A stretch of DNA of 64,000 nt from Lotus japonicus (GCF_012489685.1 NC_080043.1:62489920-62553919), one strand, 5' to 3'. Positions 41,879 through 54,800 are shown, counted from the first letter of the stretch. Numbers and translations: made by a program. Notes: generated from the sequence alone by a model not told the origin.

Positions 41879-42905
41879 TTAAACTGCCCATGATCTGTTG
41901 TAGTGTTCTTGTTAGCCCAATTTTTTAGCATTTTTTCTTCGATTATGTAATTTTTTTGAAAGATTCGATTAAGTAATTGCCATCTTCTAATTGGCATTAG
42001 ATTCAATTTCATTTGTTTCATTAATTTTTCACATACAAACCTCTTTTTGATGTTCGTATATTTAAGTGGTTAACTTCTTCTTTTTTTGGTCTCATTAAGT
42101 GGTTAACTTATGATATTATTCAGCCTGTAGTCCCACTGTATGCAGTTTACTGAAATGCCCTCAACGCTTATTTTTTCCCATCAAAACTCTTCAAGTCTTC
42201 AACATAAAAACTGATATTTAGAACGATTTTGGAAGATAATCCTAAAAAAATCAAACGAGAAAGCCAAGCCCACCAAACAAAACCCAAGAGTGAAACAAAC
42301 CGCTATTGGCCCAACCAAGAAAGCAAAAACCAGAAAATTAAGCCCACAAAAATGACAAAAAAAATGTTAATAACACATTATGTTAAATATAATCTTTATG
42401 TGAGTGGCTCACTGGCTTGTACGGTGGTATTTTTGGCCTGTACTTATCCAAGCCTGCTGCTGTCTCAACTATTCCTTTGTTGCTGGTGGAGATAGTTTTT
42501 CAAGAGGATGGATATATTGGTAGATTGTGCGTGCCAATGTGCCATGGTGGAGCTTGGAACTTGGATGGCTCAATATGGATGGGGACTGGGGAGTTAGTTC
42601 TGGAATTGGGTGAGAGCAATGGTGCTTTATAGTTGGAACCTTGTTGATCTGTTAGTTCTAGGTAACTTTTTATTTATTTTTTCTGTTGTATTTGGGTTCT
42701 AGCAATATTAATTTTGAAAACAAAAATTTGGCTTATAAAAATAAAAATATAAGCGCATTATTTTTTCAAATATCAACACAATTTTTAACACATTTAAAAT
42801 GGACCAGTCACAAAAAAGTGTTCAAAAAAGTATGTTGATAGCATTCTTCCACTAAAATTCACAACCACAACCAATTAATTACACAGCAGCACTTGAAGAC
42901 TAAGG
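41879..42905. other. Intergenic region downstream of the bHLH gene
   Basis: AT-rich 3' UTR followed by unassigned sequence. Open frames at 42229-42632 have no recognisable domain and overlap one another in different frames. I do not regard them as genes. Confidence 0.5.
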
Positions 42906-43186
42906 AGGCCCCGTGTGGAAATATAGCTTAATTTAACGCTTATGGTCATAAGCGCTCATGACATAAGTGCTCATTCATAAGCTATTTTAAAATATTTATT
43001 GAAATATATCAAAAATAAGCTATATATAAGCATAATCTCTTTTTCATAAGCTATCATGAGTAGCTTATGAAAATAAGCTCAAAGCAGCTTATGGTCTACC
43101 ATAAGATGTTTGCATAAACTTTCTCAAACACGCATAATAGCTTATGCTATCAGATAAGCTCAAATAAGCTCTTTCAAACGGGGCCT
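42906..43186. mobile_element. MITE rich in AAGCTTATG-type hairpins
   Basis: The ends are AGGCCCCGTGTGGAAA and CTTTCAAACGGGGCCT, imperfect inverted repeats. The interior is packed with AAGCTTAT / ATAAGCTT variants that fold on themselves. No certain TSD was seen. The class is probably hAT-like. Confidence 0.65.
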
Positions 43187-44988
43187 AAATACCACCGCTC
43201 CAAAGAAAAGCAACAATGACCACAAAATAATAATCTCCAAATATTGAAGTGGTTTTGTCACAATCTGAGATGCTGGAAAATCTCGATTTTAAGATGGTAG
43301 ATGCTATGGTTTTTTTCTTTCATGAATTTGGGTGGGAAGAGATTATGTGAAGGATGGTGGTGAAATGTGAATGGTGGTGGGTGAAAGGAAGAAGATGAAG
43401 AAAGATTAAGGAGTTTGGTTGATTTTCAAAGGTTTTTTATTTTTGGAAATGCATGAGCTATGGATGAAGAAGATGAAGTGGAAAAGGAAGAACATGAAGG
43501 TGGAAAGGGAAGAAGATAGTGGTAAAGAGGAGAGACTAAAATATAATTTAAATTTTTTTCAGGGACTAAAATAGATGTGAAATAAATTCACGTGGAAACC
43601 TCTGTTGTCTGCTGACTAGGCTCGTCATTGGATCGTTGACCGGTCAAAATCGATGAAAAGACTTAATTTGATAAAAAAAAAAAGTTTCTCAAGGATGACA
43701 TTTCAAAGAAAAAAATTTCAGGGACCAAATTTCATTCCTCCTACAATCTCATGGAACCCAAACATATTTAAGCCTAACTAAAAACATTTATTTTGTTTTG
43801 ATTTTAAAGAAGCTTTAATATAATAGTGACATGCAATCACGTGGGGATAAAAAATGGCAATTAGCATTATTCTTGTGATGTCTCCCTTATTGATGAGTTT
43901 GTCATTAAATGAGTAGATTATTAGAGGAGATGATGTCCGGATGTTAGTATAATGTTAGTATAACCCTCTTAAACGTGAGCATCAAGTTTAAGAGAACTCA
44001 TTTGGCATGGCGTACTAAACTAGTACTTTCTCCATTCCTTATTAACCGTCAATTTTGAAGAAAAATTTTTGTTCCTATATATCTGTCTACTTAGAGTTTT
44101 AAGAGAGCATTAATTGATGAAATAAATGAAGAAAGATAAAATACATTTTAAAGGGTGATATAGAAAAACAAATAATATTTTTATGAAAATCAACATAATT
44201 AATTGATTTCCTTAATTTGTGTGAACCTTCTCTTCCTGGACAGATAAATAAGAACGGAGGAAGTAAACATGATAACGTAAGCTTGTGCAACCCATTATGA
44301 GTTCATTAATCATTTGGTGCTGACATTGTATTGTATAAAATTTTCTATCAATTCACTCTTATACAAAAATGATAAATTATTTAATTCAACTTATAAATAT
44401 GAGACAAGATCTAATAACATTGTGACGCATAAACTATACTTTGATTAAAGAGATTTTTTTTAACATATTTGATTTTATATTTTATCTATTGTTATTTAAT
44501 ACTTCATCAAACATATAATTGTATTAATTTAAATGATATGATAAGTTACACATTGTATGATCAAACATCAGATAATATTAATTTTGTACCAAATTATATT
44601 CAATCAGGTACTATTATTCTTTATACTATCAAACTTTATATTATATATAACATAACGAGCTCAATATTTTTGTATGTTTTCGTTTGGATATTTGGGAATT
44701 ACTCTTTATTTTTTAATCAGCCGGCTGCTATACGAAGAAAGCTTATTGCAATTATTCAAGTTGGCTTCAAGTGATGGTAACAACTAAGATAAAAATTGAC
44801 AAAAAATATATTTCTCCTTAATTTAAGTACTAATATAGAATTTCATATTAATTAATTACTAACCCACGCCATATTAAAGTCACTACAAAATTTCAGCATC
44901 AGCCATTTGGGTACTATGCATCCATTCGCATTCACATTCATAATGCTAAGTATAATACTACTATATTTATTTTATTATTTATATTAAC
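43187..44988. other. Repeat-rich intergenic region
   Basis: Includes the GGTCCCT-type repeat at ~43540-43775 (opposite orientation to 21085) and AT-rich DNA. The ~100-codon frame at 44469-44774 has AT-driven composition and no domain. Confidence 0.5.
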
Positions 44989-45005
44989 ATTCATATGTAA
45001 AGATT

Positions 45006-45151
45006 GCCTCCGATGATTAACTCAAGTGGTAAGAGCTAAAAGACATATGGTTGAACTGAGTGAGATGAAAGGTGAAGGGTCCAAGGTTCAAACCCTAATG
45101 AGAAACTAATGTACTAACATTACTAATAACTAACATTTGCCTATAAAAAAA
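45006..45151 (+). mobile_element. tRNA-derived SINE
   Basis: A box-like AACTCAAGTGGTAAGAGCT and B box-like AAGGTTCAAACCC are spaced as in tRNA-derived SINEs. The element ends in an A-rich tail. A 17-bp TSD, ATTCATATGTAAARATT (one mismatch), flanks it at 44989-45005 and 45152-45168. Insertion by LINE machinery is implied. Confidence 0.88.
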
Positions 45152-45252
45152 ATTCATATGTAAAAATTAAAGACCAGTATGGGCTGCAGAATCGAATGCT
45201 AAGTATATATACTACTATTTCAAATGATCATTTAGTACCATTAAACTTACTT

Positions 45253-45360
45253 TTCCAGTCATCGAACTATAACTTAAGTGGTAAGAGTTATGGGACATAT
45301 AGGTTGGAGTGAGAAAAGTTCATAAATCAATCCCCAGAGAGTGCAATTTATATTTATGAT
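45253..45360 (+). mobile_element. Divergent second SINE copy
   Basis: TAACTTAAGTGGTAAGAGTTATGG resembles the A-box region of the SINE 250 bp upstream, followed by a degraded B box (GTTCATAAATCAATCCCC). No TSD was identified. Confidence 0.5.
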
Positions 45361-45721
45361 GTAAAAAGACTACATTTTTCAAATCATTACATTCAAATGC
45401 ATAATAGCTTATGGTTAATAATATATAGCATTTATGTCGATTTTCAGAATATTTTTTATTAAATAATTATCAATAAATAGCAACTAATTTTAATGCTTAA
45501 TAATTTTTTGTTAAAATGAAAATTTAATGCTTAATATATCCATGCCAATTTTCACCATCTAGATTTAATTTTATTTAATTATCAAACACACAAAAATCAA
45601 TTGTAAGATGTTGAAACTTGAAATGTTTTCTACGAGTGAGATGGTATGTTTCCATTCGTGTGAGTGTGACCCTTTTTAAAAGTTATTGTCATCACTAAAC
45701 CACTTGTAAAAAAAACACTTA

Positions 45722-45850
45722 TCTTAATCTTAATAATATATAAAGTTCATCCACCAAAGTGGGTCATAATGCTTTCTAATTTCCACATGTCATGTTTTTA
45801 TTGGATGTTTTCATTGAATTTCCAAATGTCAATATCTCATTGGTCCAAAT
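45722..45850 (+). repeat. Helitron-like 5' terminus, copy 1
   Basis: Starts A|TCTTAATCTTAATAATATAT and continues CATCCACCAAAGTGGGTCAT. Two related 5' ends start at 46140 and around 51458. The TC start after an A matches Helitron insertion rules. No matching 3' end was found, so it is probably a fragment. Confidence 0.5.
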
Positions 45851-46599
45851 ACTTAATTTTTGATTGGTCGACATTAATTACAACTTTAAACAATAAATCA
45901 GTAAATACATAAATCAAACAATTTGAAATTTGGTCGGCATTAATTGGCCAGTAAACATTTCTTTTGATTGTTTGACTATTTCAAGCATTGAATGTCGATT
46001 ACATTTTTTAAAAAAATTAATTTACGTTGCAATTAAGCCAAAGTTGCAATTAAGCCAAACAAGAAACTTGATTTCTTTTGAGACAATTAAGCCAAACTTG
46101 ATTTATGTTGCAATTGAACGGTTTTTTAAAAGCCCAAAATCTTAATCTTGATAATATATAAGGCTCATCCACCAAAGTGGGTCATATTGCAATTTAAATA
46201 CCACATGTTTTTCTCTTATTGGTTGTTATAATGATTTTCCAAATGTAAGTTTTTGATTGGTCCATATAGATGATTTTTCATTGTTCCATATTAATGACTC
46301 AATAAATAAAAAAAATAAAAAATTAAATTATTGACCAAATTAAGCCACGTTCAAAAATAAAAAGCCGGATTGGTTCACCCATAAATTTCTGCACAATTAG
46401 TTTCAGCAACCGAAAATTTATCATGATATTATGACCGAATTAAGTAACAAAATAAATTAAAATATGCTCAAACGTTTCTACATATTGTTGGCATTGGAAA
46501 TTATGCTAGGTTTTTTTTTGAAAAACGCTATGTTGGTTGGCCCATATGTTACAAATTTAGAATTGAAAATTTTTACAAAATGCTTGTGCCCTTTTCAAA

Positions 46600-47160
46600 A
46601 AAATTAAAATTTAAAAATTGCACTCTTACGAAACCAATTTTTTTTTAATCGCACATTTGCTCTCTCATTTTTTACCATTGTGCGAAGTCTCTCCCCCATG
46701 TTTAAAATGAGCAAATTTCCTCCCTCATGTTTCAAATTGTGAAAATTGGGTCCTGCCATTAGTTTTCCATCCAATTGATAACGACTGTTGCTATTTTCAG
46801 CCCCTTTTTACTATCTGCACAACCTAAATTATTTATAAAAAACAATTTAATTTATATCTTCAATGTAATTTTTTTTTGACTAATTTTGTTTTTTTATTTT
46901 ACTTTATAAAAATATTTTTTTCTATTAATTGTATTTAACTTATTTCATTTATTCTTATTTATGATCGAGGGGTGTGGTTAGTAAAAGGAGGAGGTGAAAA
47001 TAGCAACCGTCGTTAAAAATTGGATGGAAAGCTAATGGCAGCACAATTTGAAACACGAGGAAGGAAATTCGCGCATTTTAAACATGGGGAGAGACTTCGC
47101 ACAATGGTAAAAGATGAGGGAGCAAATGTGCAATTCAGCCCTTTATTTTTTGAAAAAATA
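46600..47160. mobile_element. Foldback element with ~180-bp inverted arms
   Basis: The left arm (~46640-46810) contains ACCATTGTGCGAAGTCTCTC and CCATTAGTTTTCCATCCA. The right arm (~46975-47145) is its near-perfect reverse complement (GAGACTTCGCACAATGGT, TGGATGGAAAGCTAATGG). The AT-rich spacer is ~165 bp. There are no coding motifs, and the ORF at 47020-47280 is the right arm read through. It resembles foldback or MULE-type MITEs. Confidence 0.75.
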
Positions 47161-47958
47161 AAAAATTTCAAAAATTGCACCATTTCATATACTCAATGCT
47201 ATAAAACTCCTCATATGCATAACAGTTCAAGCACGAAAATAATTCATTTCCATATTGTTGATTTCATCTTTTCACTTTGAGTATTCATTTTGTTCAAGAT
47301 TTCTTTCAGGCGTGCTTTCAATGTTTCTAAATAGGGACTTTTTAACTTCGTTTCCAAGTTGAATTGATTTTTCAGAACTTAACTATTTGATTCCACCCAT
47401 TTCTCGAACAAGTTGCGATAAATGGAGCAACCAAGGAGATATGAAGAGAAGTTGTAGAAGCTGTGACTCTGACTAAGGCTAGAGGAGTGGAGGTAGCTGG
47501 AGCAGTGGACACTTTATCATGTTGGGGAAGATATTCGAAAGGTTTTTGCTTTTGGTGTCACTTTAGCTCCATTAAAGCCGACCTAACTTCTTTAGTATTC
47601 AATTATTCAGATTATTTTCTTTTATGGATGAGCCACTTGAAATACACTTAAGAGAAGATGTGACAGAAGTATAGAAGCCTTCTAGAGAATATGGTTGCCT
47701 TTATCTTGGAAATGATGGAGGCACAGCTAGGTTGCTGATTAATGTTTAGCCTTATGCATTGAAGTTGCATATGTTAGTTATATTGAAGAACCCGGGCTCA
47801 TCCCATCAAAGTGTTGGAGGATCAGTCCCAAGTTGTGGAGGACCATCAGATGATCAGAATGAAAATTTGCCCTTAGATTTTCTTTACTGAACTTAGCTTT
47901 TCTATTTATTAACTTTTGTAATTTGAGCAATGTATTAATCATTTTTCAGACATGGAAA
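47161..47958. other. Unassigned sequence inside the probable Helitron
   Basis: No recognisable domain was seen. It has small open frames only. Confidence 0.4.
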
Positions 47959-48196
47959 GGGATTTCTTTCCATGAAAATATTAGTTGCTGCTATACTCCT
48001 AGAGAGGCTAATTTAGTAGCGGGTTGGCTCGCAACAGCGGCTCTGATGTTCCTGTTTGGATCTCACAAACTCACTTCTCCTCTATGGGATTTTCATCGTC
48101 TGATTTTACTGGATAAGGCCGAGGGTTTGTCCTGTCTCTCGGTAGAGCGTAGTGCTTAGATTCAATGGGGCGTAGCCAATCTATGTAACCAAAAAA
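47959..48196 (+). mobile_element. 5'-truncated LINE, 3' end only
   Basis: Encodes the end of an RNase H-like region (ISCCYTPREANLVAGWLA) to a stop at 48157-48159, then a short 3' UTR and a seven-A tail. The 11-bp TSD AGACATGGAAA lies at 47948-47958 and 48197-48207. The 238-bp length is typical of abortive target-primed insertion. Confidence 0.82.
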
Positions 48197-48207
48197 AGAC
48201 ATGGAAA

Positions 48208-49839
48208 TGGTATTATTGGTATGCTAGATATGATAATTAGTGGAAAAATTTGAAAAAAAAATGAAATGAGGAAAATGTTGTCTTGGAATGTACTAAGTAG
48301 AACGGTTTTATGAGTCTATTGTTTGAGAGTTTAATGAGTATTTTGACAATTTTATTCTGTGTTATTGAGGTTCCTAACAATGTTGTTGTGATTTTTTTTA
48401 TTAGTGAATGTTCGAATCTACTTGACATTATCATTGGAGCAAGGCAAAGGAAAATGATTTCTTTGACTTCCCTTTGACAAATCAAATTTGAGATTTACTG
48501 AAAGTCTGGGCAAAGGAAAATGAGAGGGCAGTCAAATTTGAGAGTCTGGGTGCAACAAGGAAAATCAAATTTGGTCCCTGTTTTAATACTCATTGATAGT
48601 TCTAAGTTTGCTTCTTTGTGCTATATTCTACTTTATAGAGCTGGATGGGCTGTGTCTTCTTAAGATAATGCATGGACTAAAGTAATTATGGAGTGTATAA
48701 TCACCCATGTGATTCTATGGGAGCTTCTGTATCTGCTTTTGTTGGTTCTGAATAGCGTTTTGAGAGACCTATAGTAAATGGACATATACTCTTCCCTCTT
48801 GGTCTTATCTCTCGCAGATAGCCTCCACCTCTTTATCCTTCTCTCTGTTTTTTCATTTGTGCCTTGATCTGAGATAGCACTGGGACGTGATTTATTTTGT
48901 ATTGGTGGTGGGGATGTCACGTGATGATGTACTACATCGGGGGTGTTTCTTTTTTTTTTTCATACATTGTAATTGAGGTTTCTATGTATTGGGAGAGTGT
49001 GTTCCCAAGCTTTCTTTGTCTACAATTCAATATTTGTGCTTTAAAAATTCTATGAGTCAAGTTGAATTATTGATAGGGATTTGTTTAACTTCATATCAGT
49101 TTGGGTTGAGCCAAATTGCATTTTTTTTAGATGAGGCTTAGTTAAGTAACAATTTATGTTTTTTTATTAAACTATGCTTCATTCCCTGTTGTGCATTCAA
49201 AAGAAAGATACATATTTTCCTTTTTACTTTTTGCTCATTGTCTTCCTCTTCCATTAGCTTTACAGGGAAAAATGTTCTTTCACAAGAAGAACTTTTTAAA
49301 ATTCTCTTATACAATAAGCATAAAGTTGACTTATCTCTTTCAGTTCTTAAATTATATTTAGTAGTGTCAATTAATATATTCTTTTAAAAGCATTAACCTT
49401 TAATATATGTTTTAATAAAAAAAAATATATATATATATATATATTCATAAGGTTTTATGCATAACTGAAAGAATAATGGGGTGAATCTATATTGTGTTTT
49501 CTTCTATGAATGAATAGTGACAGAAATACTATCTACATATATTATGTATTTTATTGAGTATCACATACTTCTCAAATAGAAAGGAAACAAATATTAACGA
49601 AGGAGATAGAGAAAACAAAATCTTAATAATATAGTTGCAATGTGCACTTTAATACAACGTTAGCACTAAAATTTCCACAAAGTACTTAGAAGTGGGCTTT
49701 GATTGAAAAACAAATGTAGTTGGAAAACAAACAATTGAATAAATCACTACATTTGAATTTGAATAGAATTAAACTTTAAAAAATAAATTTAAATTTTCAT
49801 TTAAACTAAAAGTAACAAAGATGCATTAAAGGTACATGA
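48208..49839. other. Unassigned AT-rich sequence
   Basis: Contains a (TA)n microsatellite near 49424-49442 and possible decayed retroelement text at 48600-48950. No supportable gene was seen. Confidence 0.4.
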
Positions 49840-51270
49840 GAGGGTTGCTTAGTATGCTTACACTTGAGCAAAAGTCTCTATATGAGAGGCCTCCAGAGGC
49901 TTCTACTTTTTATTTGACTATGGTGGAGCTCGAAAGACTTTTGTTTGGAATACTTTACCCGCGTCACTTAGATCTAGAGGACTAATTGTGCTTAATGTTG
50001 CTTCCAGTGACATAGCACCATTACTCTTCCCCGGAGGCAGAACAACTCATTCTAAATTTAGCATTCCATTAGATGCTATAGAGACCTCAAGATGTAATAT
50101 AAAGCAGGGAAGTCTACGCGCAAAGCTTCTACTTGAAACAAGCCTTATTATATGGGATGAAACTCCAATGTTGAAAAAGCTGTGTTTTGAAGCTCTAGAC
50201 GTTACACTCCGAGATTTAATAAGGTTGAAAAATGAAGACAACGTACATGAACCGTTTAGAGGAAAAATAGTAATATTTGAAGGTGATTTTAGACAAATAT
50301 TACCTGTAATAACTAGAGGAAGCAGACATGAAGTTGTGGAAGCTGCTGTAAACTTTTCATCATTGTGGAAACATTGCAAAGTTATAAAATTATCTAATAA
50401 CATGCGGCTAAACACAGATGAAACGAGTGATAAGGCTAAAGAAATCAACGAGTTGGCATATTGGATTCTTAAAATTGGAAATAACGATCATCCTGATTCC
50501 GGAGCAGGAGAGTATGATGTTCAAATCCCGCCAGATTTGTTCATCCCAATTAGTCCTGACATATTAATGGAATTGATTAAATATACATACCCTGATTTTC
50601 CGCACAAAATGAAACACCCGCAATTTTTCAAGATAGAGTAATATTTGCCCATACATCGGAGGCTTTGAAATGATAAACACTTACATGCTGGGCATGATAG
50701 CTGCACCAGAATTTGAATATCTGAGCTCCGACTCTCCTTGCAATCTGATGTGAATTTTGAAATCCGACGTGAGTTGTTTACCACAGAATTTTTGAACGGC
50801 ACTAAAAGTTCAGGAATCCCTAACCACAAACTATTATTGAAAGTTGGTACTTCAATCATGTTTTTGAGAAATATAGACCAAGCAACAGGTTTATGCAATG
50901 GAACCAGGTTAATTGTAGATGAACTTGGGGAACGTTTTTTTAGTACAACTGTTATCACGGGAACAAATGCTAATGACAAAGTGCACATTTTAAGAATGAA
51001 CTTGGTTCCTTCAGATTCCAAATTTCCAATTAAATTCAGAAGAAGACAGTTTCCAATTACACTATACTTTGTGATGACCATAAACAAAAGCCAATAACAA
51101 ACACTATATCAAGTTGAACTCTTCCTTCTGAGGCCCATCTTCACTCAGTGTCAGTTATATGTAGTTCTCTCTAGAGTACGCTAAAGAAATGGTCTTAAAC
51201 TTTGTATACTGGATGAGTCAGGCAAACAACATATCAGTACTGTAAATGTAGTGTTTAAGGAAGTTTTTGA
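49840..51270 (+). pseudogene. Pif1-type helicase pseudogene (Helitron RepHel C-terminal part)
   Basis: The N-terminal end near 49915 reads YGGARKTFVWNTL, a Walker A motif with the key Gly-Lys changed (GGxGKT expected). It is followed by LIVLNVASSDIAPLLFPGGR. Walker B-type IIWDETPML is near 50145. GKIVIFEGDFRQILPVI is at ~50260-50310 (GGDFRQ in active enzymes). After a frameshift near 50640-50740 the frame gives LLLKVGTSIMFLRNID and then FVMTINKSQ at ~51090. A further break precedes VVLSRVR. The order matches plant Helitron helicases. The altered Walker A and the frame breaks mean it is inactive. Confidence 0.82.
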
Positions 51271-51428
51271 AAATGTTTTATGTATACAACACAATTTAAT
51301 TTACTTATTCCATTTTTCTCTTCATATATCATTACATATTGACTTATACACAATTGACTTATTTATAATTTAAAAATTACATATATATGAAAACTAATTT
51401 ATTTATTACAAAATTCCAACGTAAAATT

Positions 51429-51456
51429 CCGTGCAGCGCACGGGTTATCTCACTAG
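51429..51456 (+). other. Helitron 3' terminal hairpin and CTAG
   Basis: CCGTGC loop AGC GCACGG, then GTTATCTCA and CTAG, followed by T. This is the replication termination structure used by Helitrons. Confidence 0.82.
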
Positions 51457-51570
51457 TAATATATAAAGCACATCCACCAAAGTGGGTCATATTGTAACCT
51501 AAATACCACATGTTTTTCTCCTATTGGTTGTTACCAATGATTTTCCAAATGTTTGATTTTGATTGGTCCA
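51457..51570 (+). repeat. Third Helitron 5'-end-like copy abutting the 3' end
   Basis: TAATATATAAAGCACATCCACC followed by AAAGTGGGTCATATTG matches the body of the 5' ends at 45738 and 46151, including the ACCACATGTTTTTCTC block. Its usual TCTTAATC start is missing or replaced by TCTCACTAG. One Helitron appears to have inserted at the end of another. Confidence 0.55.
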
Positions 51571-54500
51571 TATTATTGAGTAAATAAATTAGGAAATTGG
51601 ATTAAAAAAAATGCTAGAAATTAGGACTAAAATGATTCTAGCTTGATAATTACAAACACCTGCATTCATTGTCGTCTCTTACTTTGAATTACAAATTCAA
51701 ATCTGGGTGCTTTAACCCCTTTTCTAGCAAGAGACTCATTAATCATTTTAAACAAATCTGGTGAGGGAAATCAGATCTGGCCTAAACCCCAATCGAACAG
51801 AGAGAGAGCGACGAACACGACGACGAGGTGAAAGACAACGACAAACACGACGACGAGGTGAATTTAGTTATTGGACTATGTCATCTTGATGATTTATGCA
51901 CACCAACTTTAGAACAAATTAGATATTCAAAGTTCAAACGTAAAGTATGCAATCCTATAATGAAAATTTAGTTTTTATTTACTGTAGGATTCATTTATTG
52001 ATTTAGTTTTCTCTTTTCTTTTATCTTTTTTTTGGCGTGGAGGGGCGTTCGTTGTATCACAAACTGCATTTAGTTAATTTGAAGGAAATGCATGACACGT
52101 TAAGCTATGTATCTTTTCTAGGGGAGATAGGCACAATGCATGTACGGAATGCTGCTATATAGCATGTATTTCTTGTGTCGTTTCGTCAAGAGGGACCTAG
52201 GAGATTTTGAAGAGGAGTTTCATTTGACATAATGGTTTTGGCTCGGCTTGACGTGCAAAGCGTGTTCTTCCAAAACCCCTCCAGAGTTGATGGATTATGC
52301 TCCTTCAGGGCCTTTCTCTTCCACTCCATGATGCCGTCGTTTCACCCTTCGAGCCCCAATCCCTCGTATTCTACCCGTCCCCCTCTCCAAGACCATCCCG
52401 CGCCACTGCGTGTTCTGATCCTGCAGGTCCCTTGGCAAGAAACCCTCCTGCGGGTTCCAGTGTGTAATGCTCTTGATTCCTTTAATTTGTATTTTCCATT
52501 TTAGATTACATTTTTGTTTAATATTTGCTGCATTTTTGTTTAATATTTGCTTTCTCCTTCTCTAAGAAGGTGATTTAGGGCAGCACGCAGAGCTTCATTT
52601 TTACTGCTTTTATGTCCTTTGTTTATGTAGTTGTGTGTCACTTTTAGGCTAACCTTCTAACTGCACAAATCAAGCATTTCACTTTGGGGCTAACCTTTTA
52701 GCCACTGTTTATGCCCTTTATTAACTTGAAGTTGTAGCAGTTGCAGCACTTCACTTCACCGATTACTTTCCCATGCCAATTTTTGTTAAATATCTTTGCT
52801 TTTAATTATATCTCTCATTAAGTATGTCTTTTAGCCAAACCAGCATGTGAAGGTTCCTAATTGTATTTGTTCTGATTTCAAGAATAAATTGGAGCATTTT
52901 CAGTATTTTAATAAAATAATTTGATTGGTAAATAGAGGCAAATTAAATTAGAGGTGTGCATTCTCTATCATTGTTAGTTTGAGACAAAAAGGTGAAACAC
53001 TTTGGGAAGGTGTATACGTTGGGAATAATTTATTATCCATTTATGAGTTCAACCTTTTGTAATGTACTTGATAATTCTTTCTTAAACCTCTTTTGTCTTC
53101 ATTTTCTAGGGTCCTAACTTCACTTCTAAATGAATTCTAAGAGAATGCAACTAAAAGCTAACATAATGAAACAACAAGTATATACCTTTACATGAATTTC
53201 AATTAATTAATAAGAGTGGGTTGAAGAGTGTTCAAAGGAGAGTATTGCTTGCACTTCTCTTTTAAATTTTAATAATTTTTTCTACTTTGCCAGATAATTT
53301 CAGATTCAAAGTGTTTTATATAATAATATAGTTTGGTTTCATTAGTGTACCAATTAAAGAGTTAAAAACTTTCGCAAGGAGGAACATTTTTCATCAAACT
53401 ATTTTCATATTAAAACTAATATAAAAATAATGTTTATATTAAGAATTTTTTCATATTTTTTTTAAAAAATTAAGAGTTTATACAAATAATATTATGTTAA
53501 ATTGAAAATATGTGGTACGAAGAAAAAAAACATGAATATATATTATATATATATATATATTCTATATTTACTTTTCTTTAGATTACAAGATAAAAAATTT
53601 CACGGGAAGAACATTTTACATAAAAACATTTAATGTAAAAACTAATAAAACTTTCAATATTATTTCCGCACTTCAAGTATTTTAAGATTCTTATTCTTAA
53701 AATAAATCCACACTTTAAAGTTATTATTTTTAATATAAAATTTTCTACAATTTTAAATAATTTTTAATAATATATTATCATTTTTATTGATTTTTTTTAA
53801 TTGCGAAATACTGGAATTAATAAATATATAGTACATAAATTTGAAATTAATTAAATAATTTCATGAATAAATATACTATTATCTATATATATATGTAAAG
53901 CACACTTGTGTTTTTTGCATGCAATAAATCATAAAAGCTCACATACTTTTATATTAAATACATTAAAAAATAAATAATTTAATAAATTAAAAACTGAAAA
54001 AATTTGTATTATAAAAAACTATTCAACTACTTATATTAAATAACAACATTCATAGTTAAAATTGACTTGAGTTTTGCATTTAACAAATTTAAAAAATCAA
54101 AATTAAAAACAAAATAATATTTATTCATAATTAATTTAGATAAAATACTTTTAAAATAAAAAAATTTATATATATATATATATACATATGTAAAGCAGAC
54201 TTGAAAAAATAACATTAAAGACATAAAAAATAGTAAATTTATTTTGAATTAAAAACATTAAATAAAAAAATTGAAAACTAAAATAAAAACTACATGAACT
54301 TTATTATTCATTATATTAATTATTAATTGTTAAATTTTTCAATTTCTCATATTTAAAAGTAAATATTAAAATTTAAAGCTTTTCAATTTCTCTTATTTAA
54401 AATGAAATATTTAAATTATTTAAATTTTAATTATTCATTACAACTTGAGGTGAATTTTTTAAAAAAAATAATAATTGAAATTGACTACCTTACATTAATG

Positions 54501-54800
54501 ACAATAATAGATTGTTAATAATAATTTGTGTATATTCTTTACATTATTGTTAATAATAATTATAAATCTTATTAGTTATTAATCATAAGTTGAGAAATTT
54601 TAAAAAAATAAAAAATAAAACTTATTACTATTTATTACTTATAAAAATATTTATTAATAATTAACATCGAAAAAATAGTTGAAAATTTTAAAAAAAATGT
54701 CTCTATATGATTTTATTATTACTATATCGAATGTGTATATTATTTGAAAAAAAAATTAATATGATTTTTGATCTATTATATAGAAGTAAAAATAACTTGA
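51571..54800. other. AT-rich intergenic region with microsatellites
   Basis: A short direct repeat (ACACGACGACGAGGTGAA) is near 51820-51860. (TA)n tracts lie near 53540-53562, 53885-53900 and 54168-54186. From 53300 to 54780 the composition is extremely AT-rich. The proline-rich frame at 52232-52504 has no domain and is not called. Confidence 0.5.

Larger units (their letters stand above)
46140..51456 (+). mobile_element. Probable Helitron with broken helicase and nested insertions
   Basis: The 5' end TCTTAATCTTGATAATATAT follows an A at 46139. The 3' end is a 6-bp stem (CCGTGC-AGC-GCACGG, 51429-51443) 9 nt before CTAG, followed by T. These are the canonical Helitron signals. The internal region encodes a degraded Pif1-type helicase (~49840-51270) on the plus strand, as in the C-terminal half of RepHel proteins. 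No Rep domain was found. A foldback element and a LINE end lie inside. Pairing this 5' end with this 3' end is inference, because another 5' end lies at 45722. Confidence 0.65.

Noticed and set aside
44469..44774. 101-codon frame
   Set aside because: Isoleucine/tyrosine-rich because of AT content, with no domain, start context or neighbours.
48660..48920. 86-codon minus-strand frame
   Set aside because: No recognisable domain. The plus strand resembles decayed retroelement text, but not clearly enough to call.
52232..52504. 90-codon frame with a Pro/Ser-rich middle
   Set aside because: The motif-free sequence might be a leader exon of a lost gene, but nothing supports it.
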